From Desulfonatronum thiodismutans (GTDB lineage Bacteria; Desulfobacterota; Desulfovibrionia; Desulfovibrionales; Desulfonatronaceae), in assembly GCF_000717475.1 (NCBI RefSeq), contig NZ_JPIK01000013.1, positions 186,001 through 250,000 of the forward strand: a stretch of 64,000 nucleotides of DNA, given 5' to 3'. The position numbers were made by a program, and so were the translations under genes. The notes below the pieces were generated by a model. The model was not told where the DNA came from and did not search any database. It saw only the letters and a list, made by a program, of their open reading frames with translations. Positions 49,813 to 59,969 of the stretch are shown here, one piece after another. The stretch's first letter is position 1, and every line of letters begins with the position of its first letter.

Positions 49813-51873
49813 TCAGGTCTGTCTCAGAGGCAGGCGAATCGTAAATTCCGTGCCCCGACCCTTTTGGCTTTGGACCTCGATGTGACCGCCGTGGGCAACG
49901 ACGATCTGTCGGGATTGGTACAGCCCGATACCCAGACCGTCCGGCTTGGTGGTCCGAAACGCCGTGAACAGGTCATCCCGCACAAATTCCTGATCCATGC
50001 CGCAACCCTCGTCCATGACGACGATGCTGGCTTCGTGATCGTCGCCACCCACGGACAGGGTGACCGGCCCCTTGTTCTGGGTGGCTTCCAGGGCATTGAG
50101 CAGCAGATTGAGCAGAACTTTGAAGAGTTCCTCCCGGTCCCCCTCTACGGATACAGCTTCGCCGACCACCGAGACAGAGGCGGCGTCCACGAAGCGCGCG
50201 GCTTCCTCGGCTAGATCCCGCAGGTCCACCTTCTGCCTGTTCAGACTGATGGTTCCTGGCAGGGACTTGAGCCGGGAGATGAGGATTTTCATCCGGTCCA
50301 CGGTGTTGCCCAGGGACTGGAGCATGTCCTCCTGGAATTCAGGTTCGTGCATATAGTGTTGGGCGTTGCCCAGCATCAGGGAGAGCGTATACACGAGATT
50401 CTTCAGGTCATGGGCCACGAAGGTCGAGACCTTGCCCAGGGCCTCCATTTCTCGCGCCTGGGCCAGTTGGTCGGCCAGACGGAAGTTGAGCAGGGCCAGG
50501 GCCACTTGTCGGGCCATGGCCTTGATCAGGTCGTAGTCTTCAAAGCTGTAAGACTCCTGCTTGTCCATGGGGTTGCCCAGCATGAGGAATCCGTCCAGGC
50601 GGTCGCCTATGATCAATGGAGCCATCAGTACGATCTTATACTCGTCGATGAAACGCGTTTGTTCAGCGTTGATGGTTGCCGGATGGTCCTGACCGAGGTT
50701 CAGGACCCAGCCCTTTTCGCGCATGGGGACAAAGAGGGGATCGTCCTGGGGGAAGGTGATTCGCGGTTCGTCCATTTCCATGAAGGAGCGGCAGGTGAAG
50801 GTGTTGTTGTCGAAGTCATGCAGGAACAGGGCCGCGCAGCCCATGCCGAAGGTTTCACAGAAACCCTTGAGCACGGCGTCCTGGAGTCCCTCCCTGGACC
50901 TGGCCCGTGACAAGTGTTCGGTGAACTTATGCCATTCCTGGCGATAGTCGTACTTGTTCTTGTAGAAATGTTTGACCAGAAAAGCCCGGATTTTGCGCTT
51001 CACGCTCTCGGACAAAAGGATTACCACCAGCGCGGTGCCGGAAAGCAGGGCGATGATGGCCAGGAGTACACGGGGAAAGTCGGGTCCGAAGTGCTTCAGG
51101 CCTTCACCAAGGAGGCCCAGGCCGAGGAGATATGTCCCCACAACCAACAATACCAAGGATTTGAAGGCCATCTGCCTGGACAGGCTGATGCGTACGTCCT
51201 TGCTGCCGCGGCGGATCAGGGAGTATCCGATGAGCAGCGAGCCCAGAAACAGTGCGGTGGAACGCACGGGCACCAATTGCATGTTCAGGGTCCGATAGAG
51301 CAGCCCCTGGCTGAAGTAGAAAAGCAGGCCGGCCAGGACGATCCCGGCGCCGATGAGAGTCAGCTTGACCTTCCAGCGAAGACCGTGGCTGGTGGAGGCG
51401 AGAGTGCTTTCCAGGTTGACCAGGGGCAGTACCAGAAAGAGGATCAGGCAGACATAGAAGATAAAGGCCGGAGGGCCCAGAAAGAGAATACGCTCAAGGG
51501 CAAAGTCCGGGGAAAAGTAGAAGGCCTCGAAGGGGAAGACCAGTACGGTGACGGGAAAGGCCAAAGCCAGAACAAGACAGGTGGCCTGCACCTTGGAGAA
51601 GCTCTGGCTGTCCAGCTTCCGGGCGAAGGTCAGGCTGAACAAAAGCCAAGCCAGGGGCAGCAGGCCTTCGGCATGCATGGCCAAGCGCTTCCAGCGGGGC
51701 AAGGCGTCTGGGTTGAGCAGGGCCAACAGATCGAATAGTTCCAGGGCCGCGCAGACTCCAAGCGCGGCCAGAAGCAGGAACATGTCCACGGACCTTCGTC
51801 CGCGCGACAGCAGGAACAGAGGTACGGCCAGGGCCGTCACGATGGCGGCGATGGAGAGGGAGGTCTGGAGCAT
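49813..51873 (-). CDS. prsK: PrsK-type membrane histidine kinase of exosortase locus
   Basis: 686 residues. About eight N-terminal helices are followed by a GAF-like domain (about 320-465). The phosphoacceptor region is KVSTFVAHDLKNLVYTLSLM, and the ATPase domain has NLLLNALEATQNKG, DEGCGM and GLGIGLYQSR. This is the PEP-CTERM system kinase PrsK. Its usual partner, the sigma-54 activator PrsR, is not adjacent; the NtrC-family gene at 32901 is the only candidate in the window. Confidence 0.9.
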   Translation of the reverse strand: MLQTSLSIAAIVTALAVPLFLLSRGRRSVDMFLLLAALGVCAALELFDLLALLNPDALPRWKRLAMHAEGLLPLAWLLFSLTFARKLDSQSFSKVQATCLVLALAFPVTVLVFPFEAFYFSPDFALERILFLGPPAFIFYVCLILFLVLPLVNLESTLASTSHGLRWKVKLTLIGAGIVLAGLLFYFSQGLLYRTLNMQLVPVRSTALFLGSLLIGYSLIRRGSKDVRISLSRQMAFKSLVLLVVGTYLLGLGLLGEGLKHFGPDFPRVLLAIIALLSGTALVVILLSESVKRKIRAFLVKHFYKNKYDYRQEWHKFTEHLSRARSREGLQDAVLKGFCETFGMGCAALFLHDFDNNTFTCRSFMEMDEPRITFPQDDPLFVPMREKGWVLNLGQDHPATINAEQTRFIDEYKIVLMAPLIIGDRLDGFLMLGNPMDKQESYSFEDYDLIKAMARQVALALLNFRLADQLAQAREMEALGKVSTFVAHDLKNLVYTLSLMLGNAQHYMHEPEFQEDMLQSLGNTVDRMKILISRLKSLPGTISLNRQKVDLRDLAEEAARFVDAASVSVVGEAVSVEGDREELFKVLLNLLLNALEATQNKGPVTLSVGGDDHEASIVVMDEGCGMDQEFVRDDLFTAFRTTKPDGLGIGLYQSRQIVVAHGGHIEVQSQKGRGTEFTIRLPLRQT

Positions 51874-51900
51874 GTGCGTATGGAGTGCCGGGGAACCGGG

Positions 51901-53328
51901 CTAGAACACTTTTTTCACCTCCAGGGTTATCCTGTTTTCCCGGAAGGTATCGTCGGAAAGAGGATCGTTGGAGGCTGAGTCGATGAAAAGGTAATTCAGG
52001 TCAAGGGTGAAGTCACGGGCAAGGAGGTGGGTCAGCCCGAGACGCAGCCTCCAGTCGTTGATCCGCTCTGAGAACGTTTCCTGGGTACCGTCCTCTTGCC
52101 GCGCGTTCTTGTCCTCCTTGCGGCGGCTGTAGTTCAGCCGGGCATTGGCCGTGAGCCGCTGGGTGAGTTCATGGGTGACGTGGACGCCCGTGGCGACCTT
52201 GGTCCCTTTGGGCTCGTTGAGCAGGGTATATGCGCCAGTGACCGCCATCGATCCCCGGGCATAGGGCCGAGTCAAGGATGCGGTGTTGAGTATCTCGCGC
52301 CGGGATTCCTCTTTCAGCGGATCGTAAGTGTATCTGACCTGCGACATCAAGGCAGCGGTCATGGCCGCAAAAGCATGGGTCAACCCCGCGCTCCAATACG
52401 GTTCATGATCGGATGGCCAGTCCGGGGAGCGTCGCCAAGTGTTGCCGATCCGGGTATAGATACTGGAATTTTCGGCGTACGCATAGCGTGGCCCAGCGTA
52501 CACGGTGTGGCGATCCTCGCGGCCGGAGAGCTGCTCCTCGTCTTGGTCGGGCGAGTCGGAAGGATCACTGACCCGCTCCCAGGCACTGAAGTAACCGGCA
52601 TCAAGTCCGAGTTTGCCTGTCAGTTCGTAGCCCGCGTCGAGAAAGGCCTCGTGGAGATGTTTCTTTTCGATGTCCTCTTCCTTGTACCACGTGTTTGTGT
52701 ATTTATACCCCGCCCGGAGCGTGCTCAAGGGCGTGGGTTGGAATTCTATGAAAGGGGAAATGGAGAAAACGTTGCGGTCCGAGCTGTCTCGATCCCGCTC
52801 CGTTGACTCGACGAACTCGGTTTCAGGGGTACCCACACGGTATTCCTGGATTGGAAGGCCGTCCGGATCGGTATCAGGCGCGAGGGAAATCTGGGAGGAT
52901 CGGAGGAGGTTCAGGTCCACCCGGCGATAGTCGTTTCGGATTTCCAGGAAGAGCAGGTTGGGCACGAGACGCGCCAAGCCACGGGCATTGACCGTGTGTT
53001 TGGTGTCGTCCTGCATGAACGTGCCATCGCCTTTTTTCTTGTTGCCTTGCGCATAATACAAATACTCGAAATCATAAGACAAGCTGAGGTCCCAATACCG
53101 GGCTTCCTGGCCGACGAACAACCCGGGCTTGACCCGGGTGGTGAACTCGGAAAGCTTTTCCCGATCCTGGTTCACGTTGTCCGAGTACTCCTCGCTGATG
53201 GCGATGGAGGGACGAATCGTGAACTCCGAGGCCGTGGTGGGCGATGGGAACATGAGGAGGGCCAGAAAGAGCAGCAGGAGGATCGGCATCAGGGTGGTCC
53301 CGGCATGTGATAGCGTATGATATTGCAT
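51901..53328 (-). CDS. Outer-membrane beta-barrel protein of exosortase locus
   Basis: 475 residues with a signal peptide (cleavage after PTTAS), many amphipathic strands (for example WDLSLSYDFEYLYYAQG) and a final Phe, as in outer-membrane barrels. It matches the PEP-CTERM-system-associated barrel family (TIGR03016), likely the polysaccharide export channel. A GAGG site precedes the ATG at 53328. Confidence 0.85.
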   Translation of the reverse strand: MQYHTLSHAGTTLMPILLLLFLALLMFPSPTTASEFTIRPSIAISEEYSDNVNQDREKLSEFTTRVKPGLFVGQEARYWDLSLSYDFEYLYYAQGNKKKGDGTFMQDDTKHTVNARGLARLVPNLLFLEIRNDYRRVDLNLLRSSQISLAPDTDPDGLPIQEYRVGTPETEFVESTERDRDSSDRNVFSISPFIEFQPTPLSTLRAGYKYTNTWYKEEDIEKKHLHEAFLDAGYELTGKLGLDAGYFSAWERVSDPSDSPDQDEEQLSGREDRHTVYAGPRYAYAENSSIYTRIGNTWRRSPDWPSDHEPYWSAGLTHAFAAMTAALMSQVRYTYDPLKEESRREILNTASLTRPYARGSMAVTGAYTLLNEPKGTKVATGVHVTHELTQRLTANARLNYSRRKEDKNARQEDGTQETFSERINDWRLRLGLTHLLARDFTLDLNYLFIDSASNDPLSDDTFRENRITLEVKKVF

Positions 53329-53493
53329 ATAATGATCCTCCAGGGAGTAATGTGTCTCTCGTCCTCAGCAACTGCGTCGTTTAACGATGAGCCATGGAAG
53401 AGAGCGATTTTTCCTTTGCTCAGAGCCGGAGTTCTCGGTGCCAGGGGAAATATCCCCGCCTTCGGCACAGGCTTCGATTCTCAGGGCTCGGCA

Positions 53494-54726
53494 TCAGCCT
53501 TCGTTCCCATTGCCGAAGAGCCGACGCAAAAAGCCTTTGCCTTGGGGTGGCGGACCTGTCTCCGCATCCGAAAGTCGTGAATTTGCGTCCCGGTGGCCTA
53601 TCATTCCCTCATCTTGAGGCGTGTTGCGGGATTGTGCTTGGAGCTTGTGGATCTCTTCGCCCAGAATTTCCAACTGCAAGGCCTGCTGGGCAATGCTCTC
53701 CTCCAGGCGGGACATCCGCTCCTCACTACCATCCAGGAAAACCTTCCTGTTCCACTGGTCCGCACTCTGTTCCAGGTACTCGATGCGCTGGGTAATGTCC
53801 TTCAACAGTGCACTGAGCTTAATCTTTGTTTTCTCCAGGTCGGGGTATTTCCCGGATAAGTCGCCGTTGCTCCCGGAATGGTTGCTCGAAGTATTTTCGA
53901 CTTCGGTTTGCCAGAATTGCTGCTCGAAATCCAGCTCCTTGACGATTTCCAGGGCCGTGGAGCCGTCCATGGCCCTGGTTTCTTCCGAAAACATGGACAG
54001 CATGAAGAAGTCGCAGATAATGTTGATCAGCCTGGGCACCCCTCGGCTGTGAGTATGAATCAGGGCGAGAACCTCGGGAGCGAAGTCCACGGCCTCGCGG
54101 TTTCCGGCTTTTTCCAGGCGGTGCAGCACGTACTCCCCGGTTTCCTCCGCGGTCAGGGGTTGGATGTGGCAGTTGATGTTGATGCGTTGGCGTAGCTGGA
54201 GCATGTCCGGGGAGGCCAGGATGCGCTTGAGTTCCGGCTGACCCACCAGGATGATTTGTAAAAGCTTGGCTTGTTCCGTCTCCAGGTTGGAGAGCATGCG
54301 GACCTCTTCCAGGAGTTCCGCGGACAGATTCTGGGCTTCGTCGATGATCAGCACGGGCTGCATGTCCTTGGCGAACTGGTCGATCAGAAATTCGTTGAGT
54401 TCGCGCAACAACTGAATCTTGTCCTTGCCCTGCACGGGCAGCCCGAAATCGTCGTTGATCATGGAGATCAGTTGCTCTGAACTTACCTTGGTGTTGAAGA
54501 CCTTGGAAAGGACGACTTTGGGGATCTTCTTTTTTATCAAGTCGCGAATGATGGTGGTCTTGCCTGAACCGATCTCACCGGTAATGAGGATGAACCCGGA
54601 ACGGGACTTGATGCCGTAGTCCAGGTAGGTCATGGCCCGTTTGTGAGATTTGCTCTGGTAAAGAAAAGAGGGGTTGGGCAGCAGGTCAAAAGGCTTTGTG
54701 CGCAGATTGAAAAAGGATTCGTACAC
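53494..54726 (-). CDS. GspA/ExeA-like AAA ATPase of exosortase locus
   Basis: 410 residues from a GTG with a GGGAG site. The start MYESFFNLRTKPFDLLPNP is typical of the family. Walker A is GEIGSGKTT near residue 50 and Walker B LIIDEAQNLS. The last 130 residues form a coiled coil followed by a polar tail. The family is TIGR03015, found in exosortase polysaccharide loci; the role is probably assembly or regulation at the inner membrane. Confidence 0.9.
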   Translation of the reverse strand: MYESFFNLRTKPFDLLPNPSFLYQSKSHKRAMTYLDYGIKSRSGFILITGEIGSGKTTIIRDLIKKKIPKVVLSKVFNTKVSSEQLISMINDDFGLPVQGKDKIQLLRELNEFLIDQFAKDMQPVLIIDEAQNLSAELLEEVRMLSNLETEQAKLLQIILVGQPELKRILASPDMLQLRQRININCHIQPLTAEETGEYVLHRLEKAGNREAVDFAPEVLALIHTHSRGVPRLINIICDFFMLSMFSEETRAMDGSTALEIVKELDFEQQFWQTEVENTSSNHSGSNGDLSGKYPDLEKTKIKLSALLKDITQRIEYLEQSADQWNRKVFLDGSEERMSRLEESIAQQALQLEILGEEIHKLQAQSRNTPQDEGMIGHRDANSRLSDAETGPPPQGKGFLRRLFGNGNEG

Positions 54727-54915
54727 GAACGCTCCCGAATTACGTGCTGAGCAATGGGTGCTGAGTTGCGAGTGACAAGAATCAGCGGTTGAGAGATGCT
54801 CGCGGTTTGCCGATGTTTTTCACGGCTTCATGGGCTAGATTTTGTTAAATGCGCAACTGTTCATAGTTTCTATCTTCAAGGCCATGCCACAGTAGAAAAA
54901 ACGTGTTTATTTCCT

Positions 54916-55776
54916 TTATCCGGTACCATAACCATAACCATAACCATAGCCATAGTGATAGTGGGAGTAGCTGCTGCCCAGAGAGTCTGGAGGCGCATTG
55001 TTGTAGACAAGGCCCAGCATGCTCGCGCCGCGCATGGCCTCCATGGCATCCTTGATGTTTTCCACGGTGGATAGACCTGATTTGACCACCAGAATTACCT
55101 CGTCCACGATGGTGCTCAGAGTTCTGGTTTCGGCAAAGGGCAACACCGGCGGGGTATCAATGATGATATATCTGTCCGCATAGCGGTGTTTCATTTCCTT
55201 GATCAAGTCGCGCATCTTGCTGGAAGAAAAAAGCTCACCCGGATTCGGCGTGGCCCTGCCCGAAGGCAGGACCACCAGCTTGCCGATGCCGGTTTTAATA
55301 AGCAGGTCAGGGACGGCGGCCCCGTCCAGCAGGCATTCGGCCAAGCCTGGCCTGGGACCCAGGCCCAGGTACTTTTCGACGGAGGGCCTGCGCAGATCCG
55401 CGTCAATGAGCAGGACGGTATGGTCGTATTCCTGGGCCAGACTGATGGCCAGGTTTATCGCGGTGGTGGTTTTGCCCTCGCCGGACATCGCGCTGGTGAT
55501 CATCAGGGTGTTTCTCACCTGATCGGCCCTGGTCAGTTTGATGATCATTTCCTTGAGCTTGCGGTATTCCTCGGCCATGGGGGACTGGGGGTTGGTGGCC
55601 GCGACAAGGGTGGGGTTGGTGATCTCAAGAGGCCTTTGGGTGGGGATGAAGGCGTGCGGAGGAGCCTCGGGTGATGGAGTCCGCGATTCAGGGTTGTCAT
55701 CCGGGCGACCCGTCCTTTCCAGGTTGACGTCGCGCAGCTTGGCGGCCTTTTCCAGGGCTTGTTCGATTCTACTCAT
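54916..55776 (-). CDS. Tyrosine autokinase of exosortase locus with Tyr-Gly tail
   Basis: About 286 residues. The start MSRIEQALEKAAKLRD is typical. The kinase has Walker A SGEGKTTTAINLA, Walker A' VLLIDADLRRPSVEKY and YIIIDTPPVL. The C-terminus is a tyrosine cluster, SYSHYHYGYGYGYGYGTG, encoded by hexanucleotide repeats. It works with the chain-length protein encoded next; autophosphorylation controls polymer length. I start at 55776, as the 15 residues upstream in the frame are not conserved. Confidence 0.92.
   Translation of the reverse strand: MSRIEQALEKAAKLRDVNLERTGRPDDNPESRTPSPEAPPHAFIPTQRPLEITNPTLVAATNPQSPMAEEYRKLKEMIIKLTRADQVRNTLMITSAMSGEGKTTTAINLAISLAQEYDHTVLLIDADLRRPSVEKYLGLGPRPGLAECLLDGAAVPDLLIKTGIGKLVVLPSGRATPNPGELFSSSKMRDLIKEMKHRYADRYIIIDTPPVLPFAETRTLSTIVDEVILVVKSGLSTVENIKDAMEAMRGASMLGLVYNNAPPDSLGSSYSHYHYGYGYGYGYGTG
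54924..54960 (-). repeat. Hexanucleotide repeat coding the Tyr-Gly tail
   Basis: On the minus strand TATGGT units repeat, with CCATAA and similar on the plus strand. Each unit adds Tyr-Gly. A change in unit number keeps the frame, so the tail can vary in length without loss of the gene. Confidence 0.85.
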
Positions 55777-55833
55777 GATGCTTCTAGTTTGGTTTCCTTG
55801 GTGAGATGTGGTGATGTGCACACAGCGTGGACC

Positions 55834-57396
55834 TTATGAAAAGATTCTCCAATAGATTCGTTTCAATACGGAGAGGCCACGATCCACATAAGGTTGATCC
55901 AGCAGGTTGGTGACAGCCTTGTGCAGGATGTTGATCTGCAAGAATTCAAGGGCCAGAATTCCCATGATCATCAGCAGCATCAAGCCGGCCAAAAAATAGA
56001 AAAGCAGGTTTTTGCGCTTCTGGCGCATGACCAACCCAGGATCGAGCATCCTGGGAACCACGGCCAGGATGGGCAAACCGAGGTTTTTCAGGGTGTCCAC
56101 ATGGCGAACGGAATGGTCCAGGAAGTCCAGGGCGATAGTCAGTCCCAGGCCTGCTCCCAGGCCAAGAACAATGCCCATGAGCATCAGCATCAGCCGGTTC
56201 GGGCTGACCGGCTTGGAGGGCAGGATGGCGGGGTCCACGACGCGGAACGTGGTGGTCTTATCCTGAAGCTCCATCTGTCGGGATACTTCGGCTTGGCCGA
56301 AGCGGTTCATCAATTGTTCGAGAACCCGTTGCTGTTCGGCCCGTTTGTGCTCCAGTTCCGCAAACTCGGCCTGGGCCGCCGGGATCAGTTGAAGCATTTC
56401 GCGGTTGGAAGCAATCTGCCTGCGGAGCCTTTCCTCCTGTGCCCTCAGTTCCTGGGCCTGGATGCTGAAGACATCGGTCCCACGGCTTTTGGGGCGCGGT
56501 GCAGCGGGTTCTTCCGGGTTGTCCTTGCGTTGCTGTTCCAACGCCTGGATTGCCGATCTGGTCCTGACAACATCTGGATGGCTGGGACCGTAACGGAGCA
56601 GGAGTCCGTCCAGGCGCTGTTCCAGGGCGTCCAGTCTGGCCAAATGGCCCTGCATGGGGTTGCCTTGTTCGTCAAAGCTCATGGCCTGGGCCTGGGAAGC
56701 CTGGGAGAGCAGTTCAAATCGGCGTACGGACAGCTCCTGAAGTCTGTCTTCGGCCTGGGCGATCTCCTGGAGAACCAGTCCGGGGTCTCTGTTGAGAAGG
56801 TTGCCTTTTTCCGTGCGCAGGGCCAGGACAGCCGCGTCCGCTTCATCCAGGCGCTCCTTGAAAATCTCGATCTGCTCCGCCAGAAACAGGAAGGCGTCGT
56901 AAGTGTCCTGGCGACTGGTGGTGATGTTTTGTTCGATATAACGCCGCACCAGAGTGTTGACATAATCCCTGGCCACTTGCGGGTTTTCGTGCCTGAAAGA
57001 GATGACGAACAGACCGTCTCTGGGGCGCAGGGAGATGTTGGTTGCCGAGCGTAACTGCTGTACCAGCTCCTCTCGCTGGGCATCGCTGGTGATGTGCAAA
57101 TCCAGGTTCAATTCCCGGATGACTTGCAAAAGCAGGGTCCTGGTCTGCATGGCCGTGGTCAGCACGCGGATCTTGGCGTCCATGGAGGTCGTCACGGCAA
57201 TGCCCTGCATCAGACTGGCCATGACGTTCTCTTCGATGAACACCGTGCTTCTGGCTTCATACTTGTCGGTCAACGCCTGACTATAGAAAATCCCCGCGAA
57301 GGATATGATCAGGGTCACGAAAATGATCAGGAAACGCCTGTTGTAGGCGAGATAAAGATACTTCTTGTAGTCAAAGTCTGTCTGAAGTGCGGCCAT
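55834..57396 (-). CDS. Polysaccharide chain-length determinant (Wzz/GNVR)
   Basis: 520 residues. Helices near 25-45 and 435-455 flank a long periplasmic coiled coil with the segment TTSRQDTYDAFLFLAEQIE and the later LMNRFGQAEVSRQME block (the GNVR region). The family is TIGR03007 of exosortase loci. A second pair of hydrophobic helices (about 465-490) is near the end. It sets chain length together with the tyrosine autokinase encoded 57 bp downstream. Confidence 0.9.
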   Translation of the reverse strand: MAALQTDFDYKKYLYLAYNRRFLIIFVTLIISFAGIFYSQALTDKYEARSTVFIEENVMASLMQGIAVTTSMDAKIRVLTTAMQTRTLLLQVIRELNLDLHITSDAQREELVQQLRSATNISLRPRDGLFVISFRHENPQVARDYVNTLVRRYIEQNITTSRQDTYDAFLFLAEQIEIFKERLDEADAAVLALRTEKGNLLNRDPGLVLQEIAQAEDRLQELSVRRFELLSQASQAQAMSFDEQGNPMQGHLARLDALEQRLDGLLLRYGPSHPDVVRTRSAIQALEQQRKDNPEEPAAPRPKSRGTDVFSIQAQELRAQEERLRRQIASNREMLQLIPAAQAEFAELEHKRAEQQRVLEQLMNRFGQAEVSRQMELQDKTTTFRVVDPAILPSKPVSPNRLMLMLMGIVLGLGAGLGLTIALDFLDHSVRHVDTLKNLGLPILAVVPRMLDPGLVMRQKRKNLLFYFLAGLMLLMIMGILALEFLQINILHKAVTNLLDQPYVDRGLSVLKRIYWRIFS

Positions 57397-57534
57397 GAGA
57401 GCTCCGATCGGGAGGATTCAGTTCTGAGTTCCGGATAAAAGATTTTGAGGGTTTCTTGTCGGCACGAGGCGGATCAACTCGCAACCCGCATGTCCTCCTG
57501 CCATCCCGTCGTGCACTGCGAAGCGGATGTGAGC

Positions 57535-58338
57535 CTAGAACAGCCCCTCTCGCACGATGACATAGTCTCCGGGCATGAGCTCGATATTCTGGGTGGTGTC
57601 CCCCTGAAGCAAATCCTTGCCGCGCACCGGGATGACCAGGTCCTCGTCGTCTTGCTGCTTGCGGACGACGCTGGTCCGGTTTTCCCTGGCCATGGGGGAG
57701 AAGCCGCCGGCCTCCAGGACCGCTTCCAGCAGGGTCAACCCTTCTCTGTAAGGCAGGAAACGGGGGTCGTTGACGGCTCCAAGAACATAGACATTGGGAT
57801 CCTTGAGCCGGGGGATGAACAGGAAGTCGTTACCTTGGAGCAGGATGTCCTGGGTGACGTCTCCGTCCACGTACAGCCCGTGCAAGTTCTCCTTGATGAT
57901 CGTGCCGGCCCGCATCAGGTAGGCTCGGGAAAAGTCCGCGCTTTTCGTATTGCTCAATGAGGCCAGACCCTGAAGCAGGGAAGACTGGGGCGGCAGGCTC
58001 AATGGTCCGGTGGTTTCGACGCCTTCACCAAAGACATAGAGCCTGCGCGGTGAGATTTCTTGGACCGTGACCGTGACGATGGGGTTCTGGACCATGGTCG
58101 CGAGTCGTTTTTCAAGCACGTCGGTCAGGGCCATGGGCGTCAATCCGGCGGCCTGTACGTCCCGCAGGCCCGGAATGGTGATTTTTCCATCCGGGCGGAC
58201 TTTGGCCGTGACGCTTAGGGATTCTTCGCCCCAGACGGAAATGGAGAGGACGTCATTCTCGGCGACTACGTACTCTTCGGCCAGGGATGTGGTGGGCAGG
58301 AGGAGAATAATCAGCAGGGGCAGGATCAGGCGTTTCAT
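57535..58338 (-). CDS. Polysaccharide export protein (Wza-like)
   Basis: 267 residues with a signal peptide (cleavage after TTSLA). The Poly_export domain starts EEYVVAENDVLSISVWGEE and SLBB-like repeats follow (VYVLGAVNDPRFLPYREGLT). No lipobox is seen, so it is probably soluble or barrel-associated in the periplasm, unlike lipidated Wza. The gene is part of the exosortase polysaccharide operon. Confidence 0.88.
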   Translation of the reverse strand: MKRLILPLLIILLLPTTSLAEEYVVAENDVLSISVWGEESLSVTAKVRPDGKITIPGLRDVQAAGLTPMALTDVLEKRLATMVQNPIVTVTVQEISPRRLYVFGEGVETTGPLSLPPQSSLLQGLASLSNTKSADFSRAYLMRAGTIIKENLHGLYVDGDVTQDILLQGNDFLFIPRLKDPNVYVLGAVNDPRFLPYREGLTLLEAVLEAGGFSPMARENRTSVVRKQQDDEDLVIPVRGKDLLQGDTTQNIELMPGDYVIVREGLF

Positions 58339-58573
58339 GGGAACTCCTTATGGTATTTGATAGCGTATCGGCTTCAGGGACGCTCAAAAAAAAGTGCCGG
58401 AGCGCAAGTCCCGGTGCAACGGAAGTGTGCGGGAATTTCAGGGCCAGGGAAAGGCATCTGGATTTCGTCTTCCCTGAGTCACCGCGTCCGCTGTACTGCA
58501 AATGCGCACTCAGCACTCGTTTGTCCAGACCTCAACAACAGAGGTTCTGGCGTTGCAAGCAGGGCGTCAAGTC

Positions 58574-59926
58574 CTATCTGCTTCCCTCTCGAAACAGGAT
58601 TACGCCGATGGTTCGGAGCATGATCCGGATATCGAGCAGGATGGATAAATTTTTTACATAATAGAGATCGTAGCGCAATTTTTCAACAGCGTCCTCCACC
58701 GAGGCACCGTAGGGGTAGCAGACCTGGGCCCAGCCGGTGACGCCGGGTTTAACATAGTGCCGTTCGGAATAGTAGGGGATCAGCTCCTTGAGCTTGGCCA
58801 CGAATTCGGGTCGCTCAGGCCGCGGGCCCACAAGGCTCATGTCGCCCTGCAGGACGTTGAAGAGCTGGGGGATTTCATCAATGCGGCTTTTGCGCAGGAA
58901 TCTGCCTAGCCGAGTGATGCGTGGATCGTCCTTTTCAGCCCAGACAGCTCCGGTAATGTTTTCCGCATCCTGCCGCATGGATCGGAACTTGATCAAGGTA
59001 AATTCCTTGTCGCCCTGGCCGACGCGGGTCTGGCGGAAGAAAACCGGGCCCGGAGAGTCCAGTTTGATGAGCAGGGCCACGATGGGCAAAAACGGCGAGA
59101 CCAGCAGCAACCCGAGGCCGGCCGTGGTCACGTCCACCATGCGTTTGGCAAAGCGGATCAAATCGTTGATGCGAAACCCGCTGGAGAAGATGAACCAACT
59201 GGGGGTGATGTTTTCAAGAAGCAGCTTGCCCGTGGCCTGCTCGTAAAAAGTGGGAGCGTCCACCACCTCCACGCCGCTGATTTTGCAGCTGAGCATCTCC
59301 TGTAAGGGAAAAACCCCCCGTCGCTGGGACAAGGAAACCACGACCTTCTGAGCCCGGTGTTGCTTGACGGCCTCGAAAAGGCCGTGGCCGTTGGGCACGA
59401 TTTCCTGCCTGGGCACGTCCACGGGTTCGCATTCAAGGTTGTAGTAGCCGGAGAGAACGTATTGTTGGCTCCGAGCATCCACGAGCGTGCCCATTTGCAG
59501 GGCCAGGGGGCCGGTGCCAACGATAAGCACCCTTTTGGCAATGCCGGGGAATACGTCGACACGACGCAGGAGCACGTGCCAAAGGACCTGGAGGGTCCCG
59601 AAGACGGCCATGGCCAGGAATACCACGCCCCGTCCGTACATGATGGACGGCAAAGTGTAATACAGGGCCGACAGCAGGAAAAAGGACAAGGCCAAGCCCA
59701 TGATGGATCGCATGATCAGGGTTCTCAAAGCCAAGTCCAGGCGGTTGTACATTTCCACGAAAAAGGAGGAAAAAAGCATGACCAGGGCAAAAGCCAACAC
59801 TTGTTCCGGCTGATGTTGCGCGCCACTTTCCAGGGCCGGGCCAAAGCGCAGAGCGAAGGCCGCGTACAGAGCCAAGAAAGCCAAAGCCAGATCGCCGGCA
59901 ATAAGTGTGAGTTGGAACTTGTTCAT
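58574..59926 (-). CDS. Initiating sugar transferase of exosortase locus
   Basis: 450 residues. Four to five helices in the first third are followed by a CoA-binding-like fold (VLIVGTGPLALQMG). The C-terminal bacterial sugar transferase domain has FRQTRVGQGDKEFTLIKFRS, RKSRIDEIPQLFNVLQGDMS and GPRPERPEF. It belongs to the TIGR03013 type. It puts the first sugar phosphate onto undecaprenyl phosphate and so starts polymer synthesis. No other glycosyltransferases are in the window. Confidence 0.92.
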   Translation of the reverse strand: MNKFQLTLIAGDLALAFLALYAAFALRFGPALESGAQHQPEQVLAFALVMLFSSFFVEMYNRLDLALRTLIMRSIMGLALSFFLLSALYYTLPSIMYGRGVVFLAMAVFGTLQVLWHVLLRRVDVFPGIAKRVLIVGTGPLALQMGTLVDARSQQYVLSGYYNLECEPVDVPRQEIVPNGHGLFEAVKQHRAQKVVVSLSQRRGVFPLQEMLSCKISGVEVVDAPTFYEQATGKLLLENITPSWFIFSSGFRINDLIRFAKRMVDVTTAGLGLLLVSPFLPIVALLIKLDSPGPVFFRQTRVGQGDKEFTLIKFRSMRQDAENITGAVWAEKDDPRITRLGRFLRKSRIDEIPQLFNVLQGDMSLVGPRPERPEFVAKLKELIPYYSERHYVKPGVTGWAQVCYPYGASVEDAVEKLRYDLYYVKNLSILLDIRIMLRTIGVILFREGSR

Positions 59927-59969
59927 GCGATTACTCCAGGTTGATCATCAGCTGAGAATCTCTTGGATA

